Assembly (NCBI GenBank): GCA_964453035.1
Contig: CAYVOX010000169.1
Span: forward strand, 1 to 6,008
Reading direction: 5' to 3'
DNA: 6,008 nt
From: CAYVOX01 sp964453035
Lineage (GTDB): Bacteria; Chloroflexota; Anaerolineae; Anaerolineales; Anaerolineaceae
Shown piece after piece: positions 1-5,574 of this stretch. Numbering within the stretch: the first letter of the stretch is position 1; each line of letters starts with the position of its first letter. Made by a program: the position numbers and the translations under genes. Under the pieces are notes generated by a model. It was not told the DNA's origin, did not search any database, and worked only from the letters and a program-made list of their open reading frames with translations.

Positions 1-1
1 C

Positions 2-328
2 GGCGGCGGGGCGCGCGGGCTGCACCACTTCACCGAGTTGGTAGGCGGCGAGGTCAACCTGACCATCAACTGGGTAGGCACCGCCGACCAGCTTCTGGCG
101 CAGAATCCTCCTGTCATCAGCCGCATGTTTAACCCGGTGGAGCCGCGCGTGCTGCAGGAATTGATGAGCAAGCTGCCGGATTTCAGGCGCGGCTATGAAG
201 ATGACGGTATCCATGTGGATGAGTACGATGAATTTGGACCGGTGGAATTGTTCCGCAGCAGTTTTGTTAAAAGCTGGCAGCGTGTGCTGGAGGTCATCAA
301 GCAGCGCCGCGCTTTGCTGGCGGGGTAA
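2..328 (+). CDS. Transaldolase-like protein, C-terminal part (5' truncated by window edge)
   Basis: The frame is open from the first bases of the window to a TAA at 326-328, so this is the last 108 residues of a longer protein; the TTG at position 38 is internal, not a start. The visible part contains HHFTELVGGEVNLTINW, then a GTADQLLAQNPP segment, and a charged tail with DFGPVELFRSSFVKSW. From memory this resembles the C-terminal end of long transaldolase-family proteins (class I aldolases that move a dihydroxyacetone unit between sugar phosphates in the cytosolic pentose phosphate pathway). The Schiff-base lysine would lie upstream of the window and cannot be checked. The gene converges on the oxidoreductase at 457-1698. 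The family call is moderate; the coding call is firm because the frame is open, ends cleanly and is followed by hairpins. Confidence 0.55.
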   Translation, partial: GGGARGLHHFTELVGGEVNLTINWVGTADQLLAQNPPVISRMFNPVEPRVLQELMSKLPDFRRGYEDDGIHVDEYDEFGPVELFRSSFVKSWQRVLEVIKQRRALLAG

Positions 329-363
329 GCGGTTTTAAGCGCAGTTTTCATATGCTATGTATA

Positions 364-397
364 AGACCTGTTAGGTTTTAAAAAACCTAACAGGTCT
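364..397. repeat. Perfect 16-bp inverted repeat, possible bidirectional terminator
   Basis: Arm 364-379 (AGACCTGTTAGGTTTT) is exactly complementary to 382-397, with only AA between them. As RNA the A/T-rich centre would open to a loop of about 8-10 bases on a 12-bp stem. It lies 36 bases after the transaldolase-like stop, in a gap between converging genes, so a terminator role is plausible on either strand. Neither side is followed by a real T-run, so it is not a textbook intrinsic terminator. The 9-base arm end AACAGGTCT recurs directly at 403-411. It could instead be a copy of a dispersed genomic palindrome. Confidence 0.6.
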
Positions 398-425
398 CTG
401 TCAACAGGTCTGTGTTACTCTGGTG

Positions 426-452
426 CACCCCTGCAGGCTAACTGCAGGGGTG
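426..452. terminator. 11-bp hairpin between convergent genes, probable terminator
   Basis: CACCCCTGCAG at 426-436 pairs perfectly with 442-452 across a 5-base loop (GCTAA). It ends 4 bases before the stop codon of the minus-strand oxidoreductase and follows the inverted repeat at 364-397. The stem is GC-rich and stable, but no T-run follows on either strand. Termination or 3'-end protection is inferred mainly from the position between converging genes. Confidence 0.4.
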
Positions 453-456
453 TATC

Positions 457-1698
457 TCACACTTCCACCACCCGCTTTTCCAGGCGGGCTTTTTCGGCGG
501 CAAAGGCGATGAGGTGAGAGTTTAGAATCTCCTCCGGGGTGGAAGAGATCAGCCGCGGGTTGTTCTGCGCCACGGCAGCCACAAAATTCTGCATCAGTCC
601 CAAATCGCCGCCGCCGTGGGCGCTCAACGGTCCGGGGACAGGTGCGGCGTCAATCAGCGTGGTGCGCTCGGTCAGGAAGTCAAAAATCCGGATTTCGCGC
701 CCGTCCCCGCTAATTTCGCCGCGCGTGCCAAACAGGCGCGTTTGCCGGTCAGCATAGCGGGTGAAGCCGGTCATGGTGAAGTCTGCTGTGCGCCCGCCGG
801 TGAACAACAGGTTCACCACCTGGTGATCCACCACGTCATTATCGCAGGCATACACGCAGCGCCCGTAAGGTCCCTCGCGCAGCGCCTGGGTGACGCTCTC
901 CGGAGTCGGCGCGGCGGCAACCACGCTCACCGGGTGGCCCAGCATGCCCTGCTGCACCCGTCCCAGGTAGATTCGCACCGCCGAGTAGGGGCAGCTTGCC
1001 TCCACAGCGCAATCCAGGCAGCGCTCGGCGGCGCCAGCGGGCCTGTTCTGGGGCGTGAAGTGCGCCAGCGAGCCGAACGAAGAGACCGCCAGGCACTTGC
1101 TGCCCATCAGGTAGGTCATCCAGTCGAGGTCATGACAGGATTTAGCCAGCAGCATGAAGGTGGAGCTTTCTGCGTTGCGCCAGTTTCCGCGCACATAAGA
1201 GTGAGCCTGGTGCCAGTAGCCCACCGGCTCCAGGTGCTGCAGGCTGACCAGCTCGCCAATCGCGCCGGAATCGAGGATCTCCTTCAACTTGCGCGTGTAG
1301 CGGGTGTAGCGCATCACGTGCGCCACCCCAAAGATGATGCCGTGCTGCTGCGCGGCGGCGGTGATCTGGCGGCAGTCGGTTTCGGTCACCGCCATGGGTT
1401 TTTCGAGCAGGATATGGTAACCCCGCTCAACCAGCGCCAGCGCCGGAGCGGTGTGCAACTGGTCTGGCGTGGCGATGACGGCTGCATCGGCAAAGCGCGG
1501 GCGTTCGGCCAGTTCGCGCCAGTCCGCGCAGACGTTGCGCGGGGGGATGTGGTGGGCCTGCGCCATGCGGTCGCGGAAATCTGCGCGCGGTTCAGCCACG
1601 CCCACCACCTGCATCTGCTCTGGAAAGTTGCTGGCATAACTGGCATAAACCGTTCCGCGGTTGCCCGCGCCCAGGATGATGACTTTAATGGGTGCCAT
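457..1698 (-). CDS. Gfo/Idh/MocA family NAD(P)-dependent oxidoreductase
   Basis: This 413-residue cytosolic dehydrogenase probably oxidises or reduces a sugar, inositol or related polyol with NAD(P). The N-terminal Rossmann fold shows VIILGAGNRG at residues 6-15 (GxGxxG dinucleotide loop) and the family motif EKP at 99-101, whose lysine (K100) is the usual catalytic residue. CHDLD at 188-192 matches the family HxxD active-site motif. The C-terminal half carries an extra cysteine set (C227, C230, C236, C281, C285) around CPYSA, which could bind a metal. I have seen this pattern in a subset of the family, but its role is unknown to me. The start at 1698 is chosen over an upstream ATG at 1734: AAGGAG at 1707-1712 sits 8 bases before it, the protein then begins directly with the first beta strand, and nothing like a ribosome site precedes 1734. 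The substrate cannot be told from sequence; neighbours do not define a sugar pathway. Confidence 0.88.
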   Translation of the reverse strand: MAPIKVIILGAGNRGTVYASYASNFPEQMQVVGVAEPRADFRDRMAQAHHIPPRNVCADWRELAERPRFADAAVIATPDQLHTAPALALVERGYHILLEKPMAVTETDCRQITAAAQQHGIIFGVAHVMRYTRYTRKLKEILDSGAIGELVSLQHLEPVGYWHQAHSYVRGNWRNAESSTFMLLAKSCHDLDWMTYLMGSKCLAVSSFGSLAHFTPQNRPAGAAERCLDCAVEASCPYSAVRIYLGRVQQGMLGHPVSVVAAAPTPESVTQALREGPYGRCVYACDNDVVDHQVVNLLFTGGRTADFTMTGFTRYADRQTRLFGTRGEISGDGREIRIFDFLTERTTLIDAAPVPGPLSAHGGGDLGLMQNFVAAVAQNNPRLISSTPEEILNSHLIAFAAEKARLEKRVVEV

Positions 1699-1706
1699 GC
1701 TGTTTG

Positions 1707-1712
1707 CTCCTT
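1707..1712 (-). promoter_or_regulatory. Ribosome binding site that fixes the oxidoreductase start
   Basis: On the minus strand this reads AAGGAG with 8 bases to the ATG at 1696-1698. It lies inside the longer reading frame that opens at 1734, and is the reason to prefer the shorter protein. Confidence 0.7.
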
Positions 1713-1780
1713 GCTGATTCTCAGGGTTCATCATGCGGCAGGCGCCGCCGTGGAAGCAGTATGAGCGCCGGCCTGGTTTT

Positions 1781-1786
1781 ATTGTA
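1781..1786 (-). promoter_or_regulatory. Possible -10 box for the oxidoreductase gene
   Basis: The minus strand reads TACAAT (5 of 6 to TATAAT), about 80 bases upstream of the preferred start at 1698. The only -35-like sequence near by is TTGCAA (1807-1812), at an over-long 20-base spacing. The call is weak. The same site read on the + strand contains TTTATTGTACCC, resembling one arm of the tup promoter repeat. Confidence 0.25.
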
Positions 1787-1840
1787 CCCGTGAATCAGCG
1801 CGAGGTTTGCAACTTGTGCTGCGCCTCTGGCGCTGTGCGC

Positions 1841-1846
1841 TATACT
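1841..1846 (+). promoter_or_regulatory. Probable -10 box of the regulator gene
   Basis: TATACT (5 of 6 to consensus) stands 41 bases before the ATG at 1888. It is embedded in an 11-base palindrome, CTATA-C-TATAG at 1840-1850, and directly preceded by a GCGCC/GGCGC hairpin (1821-1833). No good -35 box is visible at normal spacing, as is common for promoters that need an activator. The palindrome over the -10 suggests possible autoregulation, but short AT palindromes occur by chance. Confidence 0.4.
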
Positions 1847-1878
1847 ATAGGTGATGAGATTTTCCCCGGCCTGTGAAT

Positions 1879-1883
1879 GGAGG
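1879..1883 (+). promoter_or_regulatory. Ribosome binding site deciding the regulator start
   Basis: GGAGG lies 4 bases before ATG 1888 and 1 base before ATG 1885. The spacing favours 1888 and rules out the in-frame GTG at 1873, which precedes the site. Confidence 0.6.
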
Positions 1884-1887
1884 AATG

Positions 1888-2997
1888 ATGGATGAGGTGA
1901 TTTTATACAAACGCATCGCGGAACTACTGCGTAATGAGATCCTGGCGGGCCGCCTTCAGCCCGGCGACCGCCTGCCCTCCCTGCGCGACCTGAAGCAGCG
2001 CTGGAACTGTACCACCGGCACCGTGCAGCGGGCTTACCAGGAGTTGGCCCGCCAGGGATTGGTGGTCAGCCAGGCCGGGCAGGGGACGCGCGTTTCGGGT
2101 AAGCCTAACCTGGCGGATGTTGACCAGCGCGCCCCTCTGCGCCGTGCCAGCCTGGTGCACCGCGCCGAGACCTTCCTGCTGGAGGCGTTCAATGCCGGTT
2201 ATGCCTGGGATGAGATTGAGCAGGCGCTGGAGGTGGCTAAAGACCGCTGGCGAACCGTTGAACAACTCAAGCCCGACACGCAACCCTTACAGACGCTGCG
2301 CTTCGCCGGCAGCCACGACATGGCCGTTACCTGGCTTTCCGGTCACATGGAGCTGATCTCACCCGGCGCCAGCCTGCAGTTGAGCTTTTCCGGCAGCCTG
2401 GGCGGGCTCATCGCGCTGGCTGAGGCCAAGGCTGACCTGGCGGGCTGCCACCTGCTGGATGTTGAAACAGGCCTTTATAACGAACCCTACCTGCGCAAAT
2501 TATTCCCCGGCAAGCGCATGGTGGCAGTGCGCCTCGCCTCGCGCCGCATTGGGCTCATCACCGCGCCGGGCAACCCGTTTGGAATTCGCGCATTAGCGCA
2601 CCTCTTCCAACCGGCGGTGCGCTTTGTCAACCGCCAGCCCGGCTCGGGTACGCGCGTCTGGTTGGATGCCCAGCTGAGACGTCTTAACCTCAACTCTGAA
2701 AATCTCAGCGGTTATGGCTGCGAAAAGATGACCCACTCTGAGGTGGCGCGGGCTGTGGCGGAAGGCCAGGCGGATGTTGGGCTGGGGCTGCAATCGGCGG
2801 CCCAGGCTTTTGGGCTCAGCTTTTCCCCGCTGGTGGAGGAGCCCTACGATCTGGTGACCTTTGAAGCCCAGGCCGTGCAGCCGCCGCTGCAAAACCTGTT
2901 CGAGTGGCTGGCGGCTCCGGGCAGCTGCCTGCAACTAGCGCACCTGCCCGGCTACGATTTCTCGCAAACCGGGCAGGCGGTGGTTGTGGATTGCTAA
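1888..2997 (+). CDS. One-component regulator: GntR-type winged helix plus PBP-like oxyanion-sensor domain
   Basis: A 369-residue DNA-binding regulator. Residues 1-71 form a GntR-type winged helix-turn-helix: YKRIAELLRNEILAGRLQPG, PSLRDL, then the recognition helix TTGTVQRAYQEL and the wing QGLVVSQAGQGTRVS. After a linker with helices (about 85-130), residues 137-350 resemble the periplasmic-binding-protein-like sensor domain found in molybdate/tungstate-type regulators. GSHDMAV is at 141-147, SGSLGGL at 168-174, and the signature RFVNRQPGSGTRVWLD at 245-260. It ends with GQADVGLG and a YDLVTF strand. Such domains bind a small anion or ligand in the cytosol. The gene meets the tup operon tail to tail with only 9 bases between stop codons, so control of tungstate or molybdate uptake is a reasonable inference. 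The start at ATG 1888 has GGAGG at 1879-1883; ATG 1885 and GTG 1873 are in frame alternatives but too close to or before that site. Confidence 0.85.
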   Translation: MDEVILYKRIAELLRNEILAGRLQPGDRLPSLRDLKQRWNCTTGTVQRAYQELARQGLVVSQAGQGTRVSGKPNLADVDQRAPLRRASLVHRAETFLLEAFNAGYAWDEIEQALEVAKDRWRTVEQLKPDTQPLQTLRFAGSHDMAVTWLSGHMELISPGASLQLSFSGSLGGLIALAEAKADLAGCHLLDVETGLYNEPYLRKLFPGKRMVAVRLASRRIGLITAPGNPFGIRALAHLFQPAVRFVNRQPGSGTRVWLDAQLRRLNLNSENLSGYGCEKMTHSEVARAVAEGQADVGLGLQSAAQAFGLSFSPLVEEPYDLVTFEAQAVQPPLQNLFEWLAAPGSCLQLAHLPGYDFSQTGQAVVVDC

Positions 2998-3014
2998 ACC
3001 CGCAAATTACGGGT
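2998..3014. other. Small hairpin spanning the junction of two converging genes
   Basis: ACCCG (2998-3002) pairs with CGGGT (3010-3014) across a 7-base loop that includes the tupA stop. A GCAGGC/GCCTGC outer stem (2973-2978 with 3017-3022) could extend it into both coding ends. No T-run follows on either strand. This is the only candidate for ending either transcript here, and it is weak. Confidence 0.25.
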
Positions 3015-3888
3015 GAGCCTGCTTCCACAGCTTTGAGCTGGGGAAGAAGAGCGAATTGCCAAATTCCGCCTTCTTGAAGGCGGCAATTTTTTCCTGCACC
3101 GGCAGCGAGATGAGCCAGTCAATGAACTTTGTCGCCAGGTCACCCTTGATTTTTGGGCTCTTGGCCGGGTTCACCGCGATTACCCCGTATGGATTGAGCA
3201 GCAGCGGCTCGCCTTCCACCAGGATCTTGAGTTTCAGCCCTTTTAGAGTCAGCGCCAGGTATGTGGCGCGGTCTGCCAGGGTGTAGCCCTGTTTTTCATC
3301 AGCCATGGTCAGCACGGTGCCCATGGATTGCCCCGTGGAGAGATACCACTCCCCTTTAGGCTCGAGCTTTGCCGCCGTCCACACGGCTTTTTCTTTAACG
3401 TGCGTGCCAGAATCATCCCCGCGCGAGATGAAAGTGGATTTGCTCTCGGCAATGGCCTTGAAGGCTTCTGCGGCGGTCTTCATCCCGCTGATTTTCGCCG
3501 GGTCGCTGGCGGGTCCCACAATGATGAAGTCGTTAAACATCACGTCTTCGCGGCGCACGCCGTCGTTGGCATCCATGAAGGTTTTCTCGGCAGCCGGGGA
3601 ATGCACCAGCAGCACATCTGCGTTGCCGTCCTTGCCCGTCTGGATGGCCTGCCCCGAGCCCACCGCCACCACCTTGATCTTGACGTTGAATTGTTTCTCA
3701 AAATCGGGCAGAAGGTAATCGAGCAGCCCCGAATCCTGCGTGCTGGTGGTGGTCGCCAGGATCATCTCCGCCGGGGGCGCCTGGGTGGGCGCAACCGTGG
3801 GAACCGCGATTGGGGCTGCCGGCGCGCAGGCGGCCAGAACCATCGAAGCCAGTACCAACAAACTGATGAAACCACTGAGTCTTTTCAT
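3007..3888 (-). CDS. tupA: Tungstate ABC transporter substrate-binding lipoprotein (TupA family)
   Basis: A 293-residue extracytoplasmic binding protein that captures tungstate (possibly also molybdate) and hands it to the TupB permease. Residues 1-21 are a lipoprotein signal: MKRLSGF, a hydrophobic stretch, and the lipobox LAAC with C21 as the lipidated cysteine. A low-complexity Pro/Ala/Thr linker (22-40) follows. The mature domain opens with TTTSTQDSG at 46-54, the TTTS oxyanion-binding motif typical of TupA rather than ModA or WtpA. SRGDDSGTH at 155-163 and YTLADRATYL are further family motifs. The length is normal for the family. The start has GGAGGA at 3894-3899, 5 bases upstream. It is the last gene of the operon, 62 bases after tupC, with its own strong ribosome site, which fits the need for more binding protein than membrane parts. 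Tungstate specificity is inferred from the motif; molybdate cannot be excluded. Confidence 0.92.
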   Translation of the reverse strand: MKRLSGFISLLVLASMVLAACAPAAPIAVPTVAPTQAPPAEMILATTTSTQDSGLLDYLLPDFEKQFNVKIKVVAVGSGQAIQTGKDGNADVLLVHSPAAEKTFMDANDGVRREDVMFNDFIIVGPASDPAKISGMKTAAEAFKAIAESKSTFISRGDDSGTHVKEKAVWTAAKLEPKGEWYLSTGQSMGTVLTMADEKQGYTLADRATYLALTLKGLKLKILVEGEPLLLNPYGVIAVNPAKSPKIKGDLATKFIDWLISLPVQEKIAAFKKAEFGNSLFFPSSKLWKQAHP

Positions 3889-3920
3889 TGCTATCCTCCG
3901 TTTTTATTTATCTAACTATA

Positions 3921-3950
3921 TAATCCCCGGTCATAAGCCCGGCAGGATTA
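3921..3950 (-). other. Imperfect hairpin in the tupC-tupA gap
   Basis: TAATCC (3921-3926) pairs with GGATTA (3945-3950), and inside it CCGG (3927-3930) pairs with CCGG (3939-3942), leaving a 2-base bulge and an 8-base loop. It begins immediately after the tupC stop codon. On the minus strand it is followed by an A-rich, not T-rich, stretch, so it is not an intrinsic terminator. It may stabilise an mRNA end and help set separate levels of TupC and TupA. The AT-rich stretch after it (TATAGT) could also hold a weak internal promoter. Confidence 0.35.
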
Positions 3951-4673
3951 TTAATAAACCATCTCGCCGTTCACAAAGGCTTGTGTGCGCGTATCGCGCG
4001 GGTGCTCAAAAAAGGCGTGGGTATCAGCCAGTTCCACCAGCCGCCCGTTCAACAGCAGGCCCACCCGGCTTGCCAGGCGGCGCGCCTGGAAGATGTTGTG
4101 CGTCACCAGCACCACGGTGGTGTGCCGTTCCTGGTTGGTTTGCCGCACCACGGCTTCGATCAGGCTGATGTTGTAGGGATCGAGGTTGGCGGTTGGCTCG
4201 TCCAGCAGCAGCACACGCGGCTCCAGCACCAGCGCGCGCGCCAGCGCCACGCGCTGCGCCTCCCCGCCGGAAAGAGTGCGCCCCGCTGCCCGCCTGAGGT
4301 GGCTCAAACCCATGCGCTCCAGCGCCTCTGCCACCTTTGACCGGACTCCATCCCCACCCCGCAGGCGCAGCCCGTATGCGATGTTCTCCTCCACGCTGGC
4401 ATGCAGCAGCGCCGGGCGCTGAAAGACCGTGGTCACCTGGCGGCGCAGTCCAAGCTCCATGCCCGGCCCGGCTGCGCTTCCCCGGTAGGATACCTGGCCT
4501 TCATCGGCGAACTCCAAAAAGTTGAGCAGCCGCAGCAGGGTGGATTTGCCTGCCCCGCTGGGACCCACGATGGCCAGAATCTCGCCGCCAGCCACGTCCA
4601 GGCGGTCAAGGTCAACCACCAGGCGCCCATCGTAGCGCTTCTTCACATGCTGCAGCGAAAAAATGGGTTCCAC
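3951..4673 (-). CDS. tupC: Tungstate ABC transporter ATP-binding protein (TupC family)
   Basis: A 240-residue ATPase that powers oxyanion import from the cytosolic face of the TupB permease. All nucleotide-binding motifs are intact: Walker A GPSGAGKST at 37-45, Q-loop Q85, signature LSGGE at 134-138, Walker B VLLLDEP at 154-160, D-loop NLDP at 163-166 and switch histidine H192 in VTHN. It lacks the C-terminal TOBE/Mop regulatory extension seen in ModC and WtpC-type ATPases, so oxyanion feedback through the ATPase is not expected; short length is usual for TupC. Translation starts at GTG 4673, only 3 bases after the tupB stop, with an AAGGGGAA ribosome site inside the last tupB codons, indicating translational coupling to tupB. 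Taken alone it could be a phosphate- or molybdate-type ATPase; the neighbours make tungstate the best call. Confidence 0.9.
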   Translation of the reverse strand: MEPIFSLQHVKKRYDGRLVVDLDRLDVAGGEILAIVGPSGAGKSTLLRLLNFLEFADEGQVSYRGSAAGPGMELGLRRQVTTVFQRPALLHASVEENIAYGLRLRGGDGVRSKVAEALERMGLSHLRRAAGRTLSGGEAQRVALARALVLEPRVLLLDEPTANLDPYNISLIEAVVRQTNQERHTTVVLVTHNIFQARRLASRVGLLLNGRLVELADTHAFFEHPRDTRTQAFVNGEMVY

Positions 4674-4676
4674 GGC

Positions 4677-5384
4677 TTATTTCCCCTTGCCCTGCAACTG
4701 CGTGGCACCGAAGTTAATTACAAAGGCAATCAGCAGCAGCACCAGCCCCAGCCCAATAGCCAGTCCAAAGTTGCCGCGGCGCGTCTCCAGCATGATGGCA
4801 GTGGTGAGCACGCGGGTAGAGCCGTCAATGTTGCCGCCCACCATCATCACCGCGCCCACCTCCGAGATGATGCTGCCCAGCCCGCCCACCAGCGCCACCA
4901 CCACACCCAGGCGCGCCTCGCGCAGCACCGCCAGCGTCACCTGGGTGGGGGTGGCGCCCAGCGCGCGCAGCTGAACTTTGAGGTTGGTGTCAACTTCAGC
5001 AACCGCCGAGGCGGTGTAGCCGATAATCATGGGCGTGGCAATGATGACCTGCGCGGTGACCATTGCCGGGATGGTGAACAGTTCGGGAATCCAATCCAAG
5101 TTCAGGCTGCCCAACGGCCCGCTGCGTGAGAGCAGCAGGTAAACCGCCAGTCCCACCACCACGGGGGGCAATCCCATGCCGGTGTAGATGAGTGCCTGGA
5201 TGAAGCGCTTGCCCTTGAAGCGCAGCAAACCCATCACGGCCCCGCCGGGGATGCCGATGAGAGCGCTGATGAGCAGGGCTGCCCCGCTGACCTGCGCCGT
5301 GGCCCAGATGATTTCCCACAGGATGGGGTCGCCGCCAAAGAGCAGCCGCAGGCCTTCCACAATGCCGTTCCAGATTTCGGTCAT
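4677..5384 (-). CDS. tupB: Tungstate ABC transporter permease (TupB family)
   Basis: A 235-residue inner-membrane permease, the oxyanion channel of the Tup importer. Hydrophobic segments lie at about 25-54, 65-86, 103-127, 159-183 and 206-229, giving five or so membrane spans. The cytoplasmic coupling loop that docks on the ATPase is the stretch around LRALGATPTQ (139-148) ending in VLREAR. TGMGLPPVVVGL (68-79) and GGNIDGSTRVLTTAI (183-197) are typical of the TupB group. It is the first gene of the minus-strand operon, followed by tupC after 3 bases. The ATG at 5384 has no Shine-Dalgarno sequence: upstream the mRNA strand reads TCCTCCAACC. A consensus -10 box lies only 11 bases before the ATG, so the message is probably almost leaderless. 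No later start keeps the first membrane span, so this start is retained. Confidence 0.9.
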   Translation of the reverse strand: MTEIWNGIVEGLRLLFGGDPILWEIIWATAQVSGAALLISALIGIPGGAVMGLLRFKGKRFIQALIYTGMGLPPVVVGLAVYLLLSRSGPLGSLNLDWIPELFTIPAMVTAQVIIATPMIIGYTASAVAEVDTNLKVQLRALGATPTQVTLAVLREARLGVVVALVGGLGSIISEVGAVMMVGGNIDGSTRVLTTAIMLETRRGNFGLAIGLGLVLLLIAFVINFGATQLQGKGK

Positions 5385-5395
5385 GGTTGGAGGAT

Positions 5396-5424
5396 ATTAT
5401 ACTGTATATTTGTAGGGGTACAAA
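5396..5424 (-). promoter_or_regulatory. Promoter of the tupB-tupC-tupA operon
   Basis: The minus strand has a perfect TATAAT at 5401-5396. A -35-like TTTGTA (3 of 6 to consensus) lies at 5424-5419, 17 bases upstream. A transcript would begin around 5388-5389, leaving a leader of about 4-5 bases before the tupB ATG. The weak -35 lies inside the inverted repeat at 5407-5426, as expected where a regulator competes with, or recruits, RNA polymerase. Confidence 0.6.
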
Positions 5425-5426
5425 TA
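5407..5426. promoter_or_regulatory. Perfect 8+8 inverted repeat, candidate operator of the tup operon
   Basis: TATTTGTA (5407-5414) and TACAAATA (5419-5426) are exact reverse complements around GGGG. The repeat covers the -35 region of the tup promoter. A second small palindrome, TATAC-T-GTATA at 5398-5408, adjoins it and overlaps the -10 box. The GTA-N4-TAC core, symmetrical and short, is the sort of site a dimeric GntR-type winged helix binds. The regulator at 1888-2997 is the obvious candidate, but binding is inference. Confidence 0.5.
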
Positions 5427-5478
5427 AAGTTTTGTTTGGCTGATGATTCGTTCCGTGCGGTGGGACGGCGCGTGACAG

Positions 5479-5533
5479 CTCTCATCCTTCAGGCAGGCAA
5501 GCATGCCCGCGGGGACGGGGGCGGGAGCAAAAG
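5479..5533 (+). repeat. Diverged repeat unit, copy 1
   Basis: It begins with CTCTCATCCT (5479-5488) and ends with a GCGGGGACG...GGAGCAAAA block (5506-5533). That block matches 22 of 28 bases of 5637-5664 without gaps. The middle differs from copy 2 and has only weak pairing (GGCA/TGCC). Confidence 0.5.
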
Positions 5534-5574
5534 TGTTATGTGATCGTTGCGCCTGGGGGTTACAGTGTTGACCT

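Noticed and set aside
329..456. Possible riboswitch or small RNA gene
   Set aside because: The hairpins lie downstream of one gene and at the 3' end of the other, so there is no leader to control, and no promoter is visible.
1699..1734. Twelve-residue N-terminal extension of the oxidoreductase (MMNPENQQGANS)
   Set aside because: No ribosome site precedes 1734, while AAGGAG is correctly placed for 1698, where the Rossmann fold begins.
616..1764. 382-codon open frame on the + strand opposite the oxidoreductase
   Set aside because: It is antisense to a well-supported gene with intact family motifs; the product is His/Ala/Val-rich with no recognisable domain, as expected from the complement of GC-rich codons.
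3328..3915. 195-codon + strand frame opposite tupA
   Set aside because: It is a shadow of tupA, with low-complexity Gly/Arg/His composition and no ribosome site noted.
3951..4673. Assignment of the ATPase and permease as molybdate ModB/ModC or phosphate transporters
   Set aside because: The associated binding protein has the TTTS motif of TupA, and the ATPase lacks the Mop/TOBE extension usual in ModC.
4401..5129. 242-codon + strand frame opposite tupC and tupB
   Set aside because: It lies antisense to two genes with clear ABC motifs, and its product is Gln/His/Arg-rich without family resemblance.
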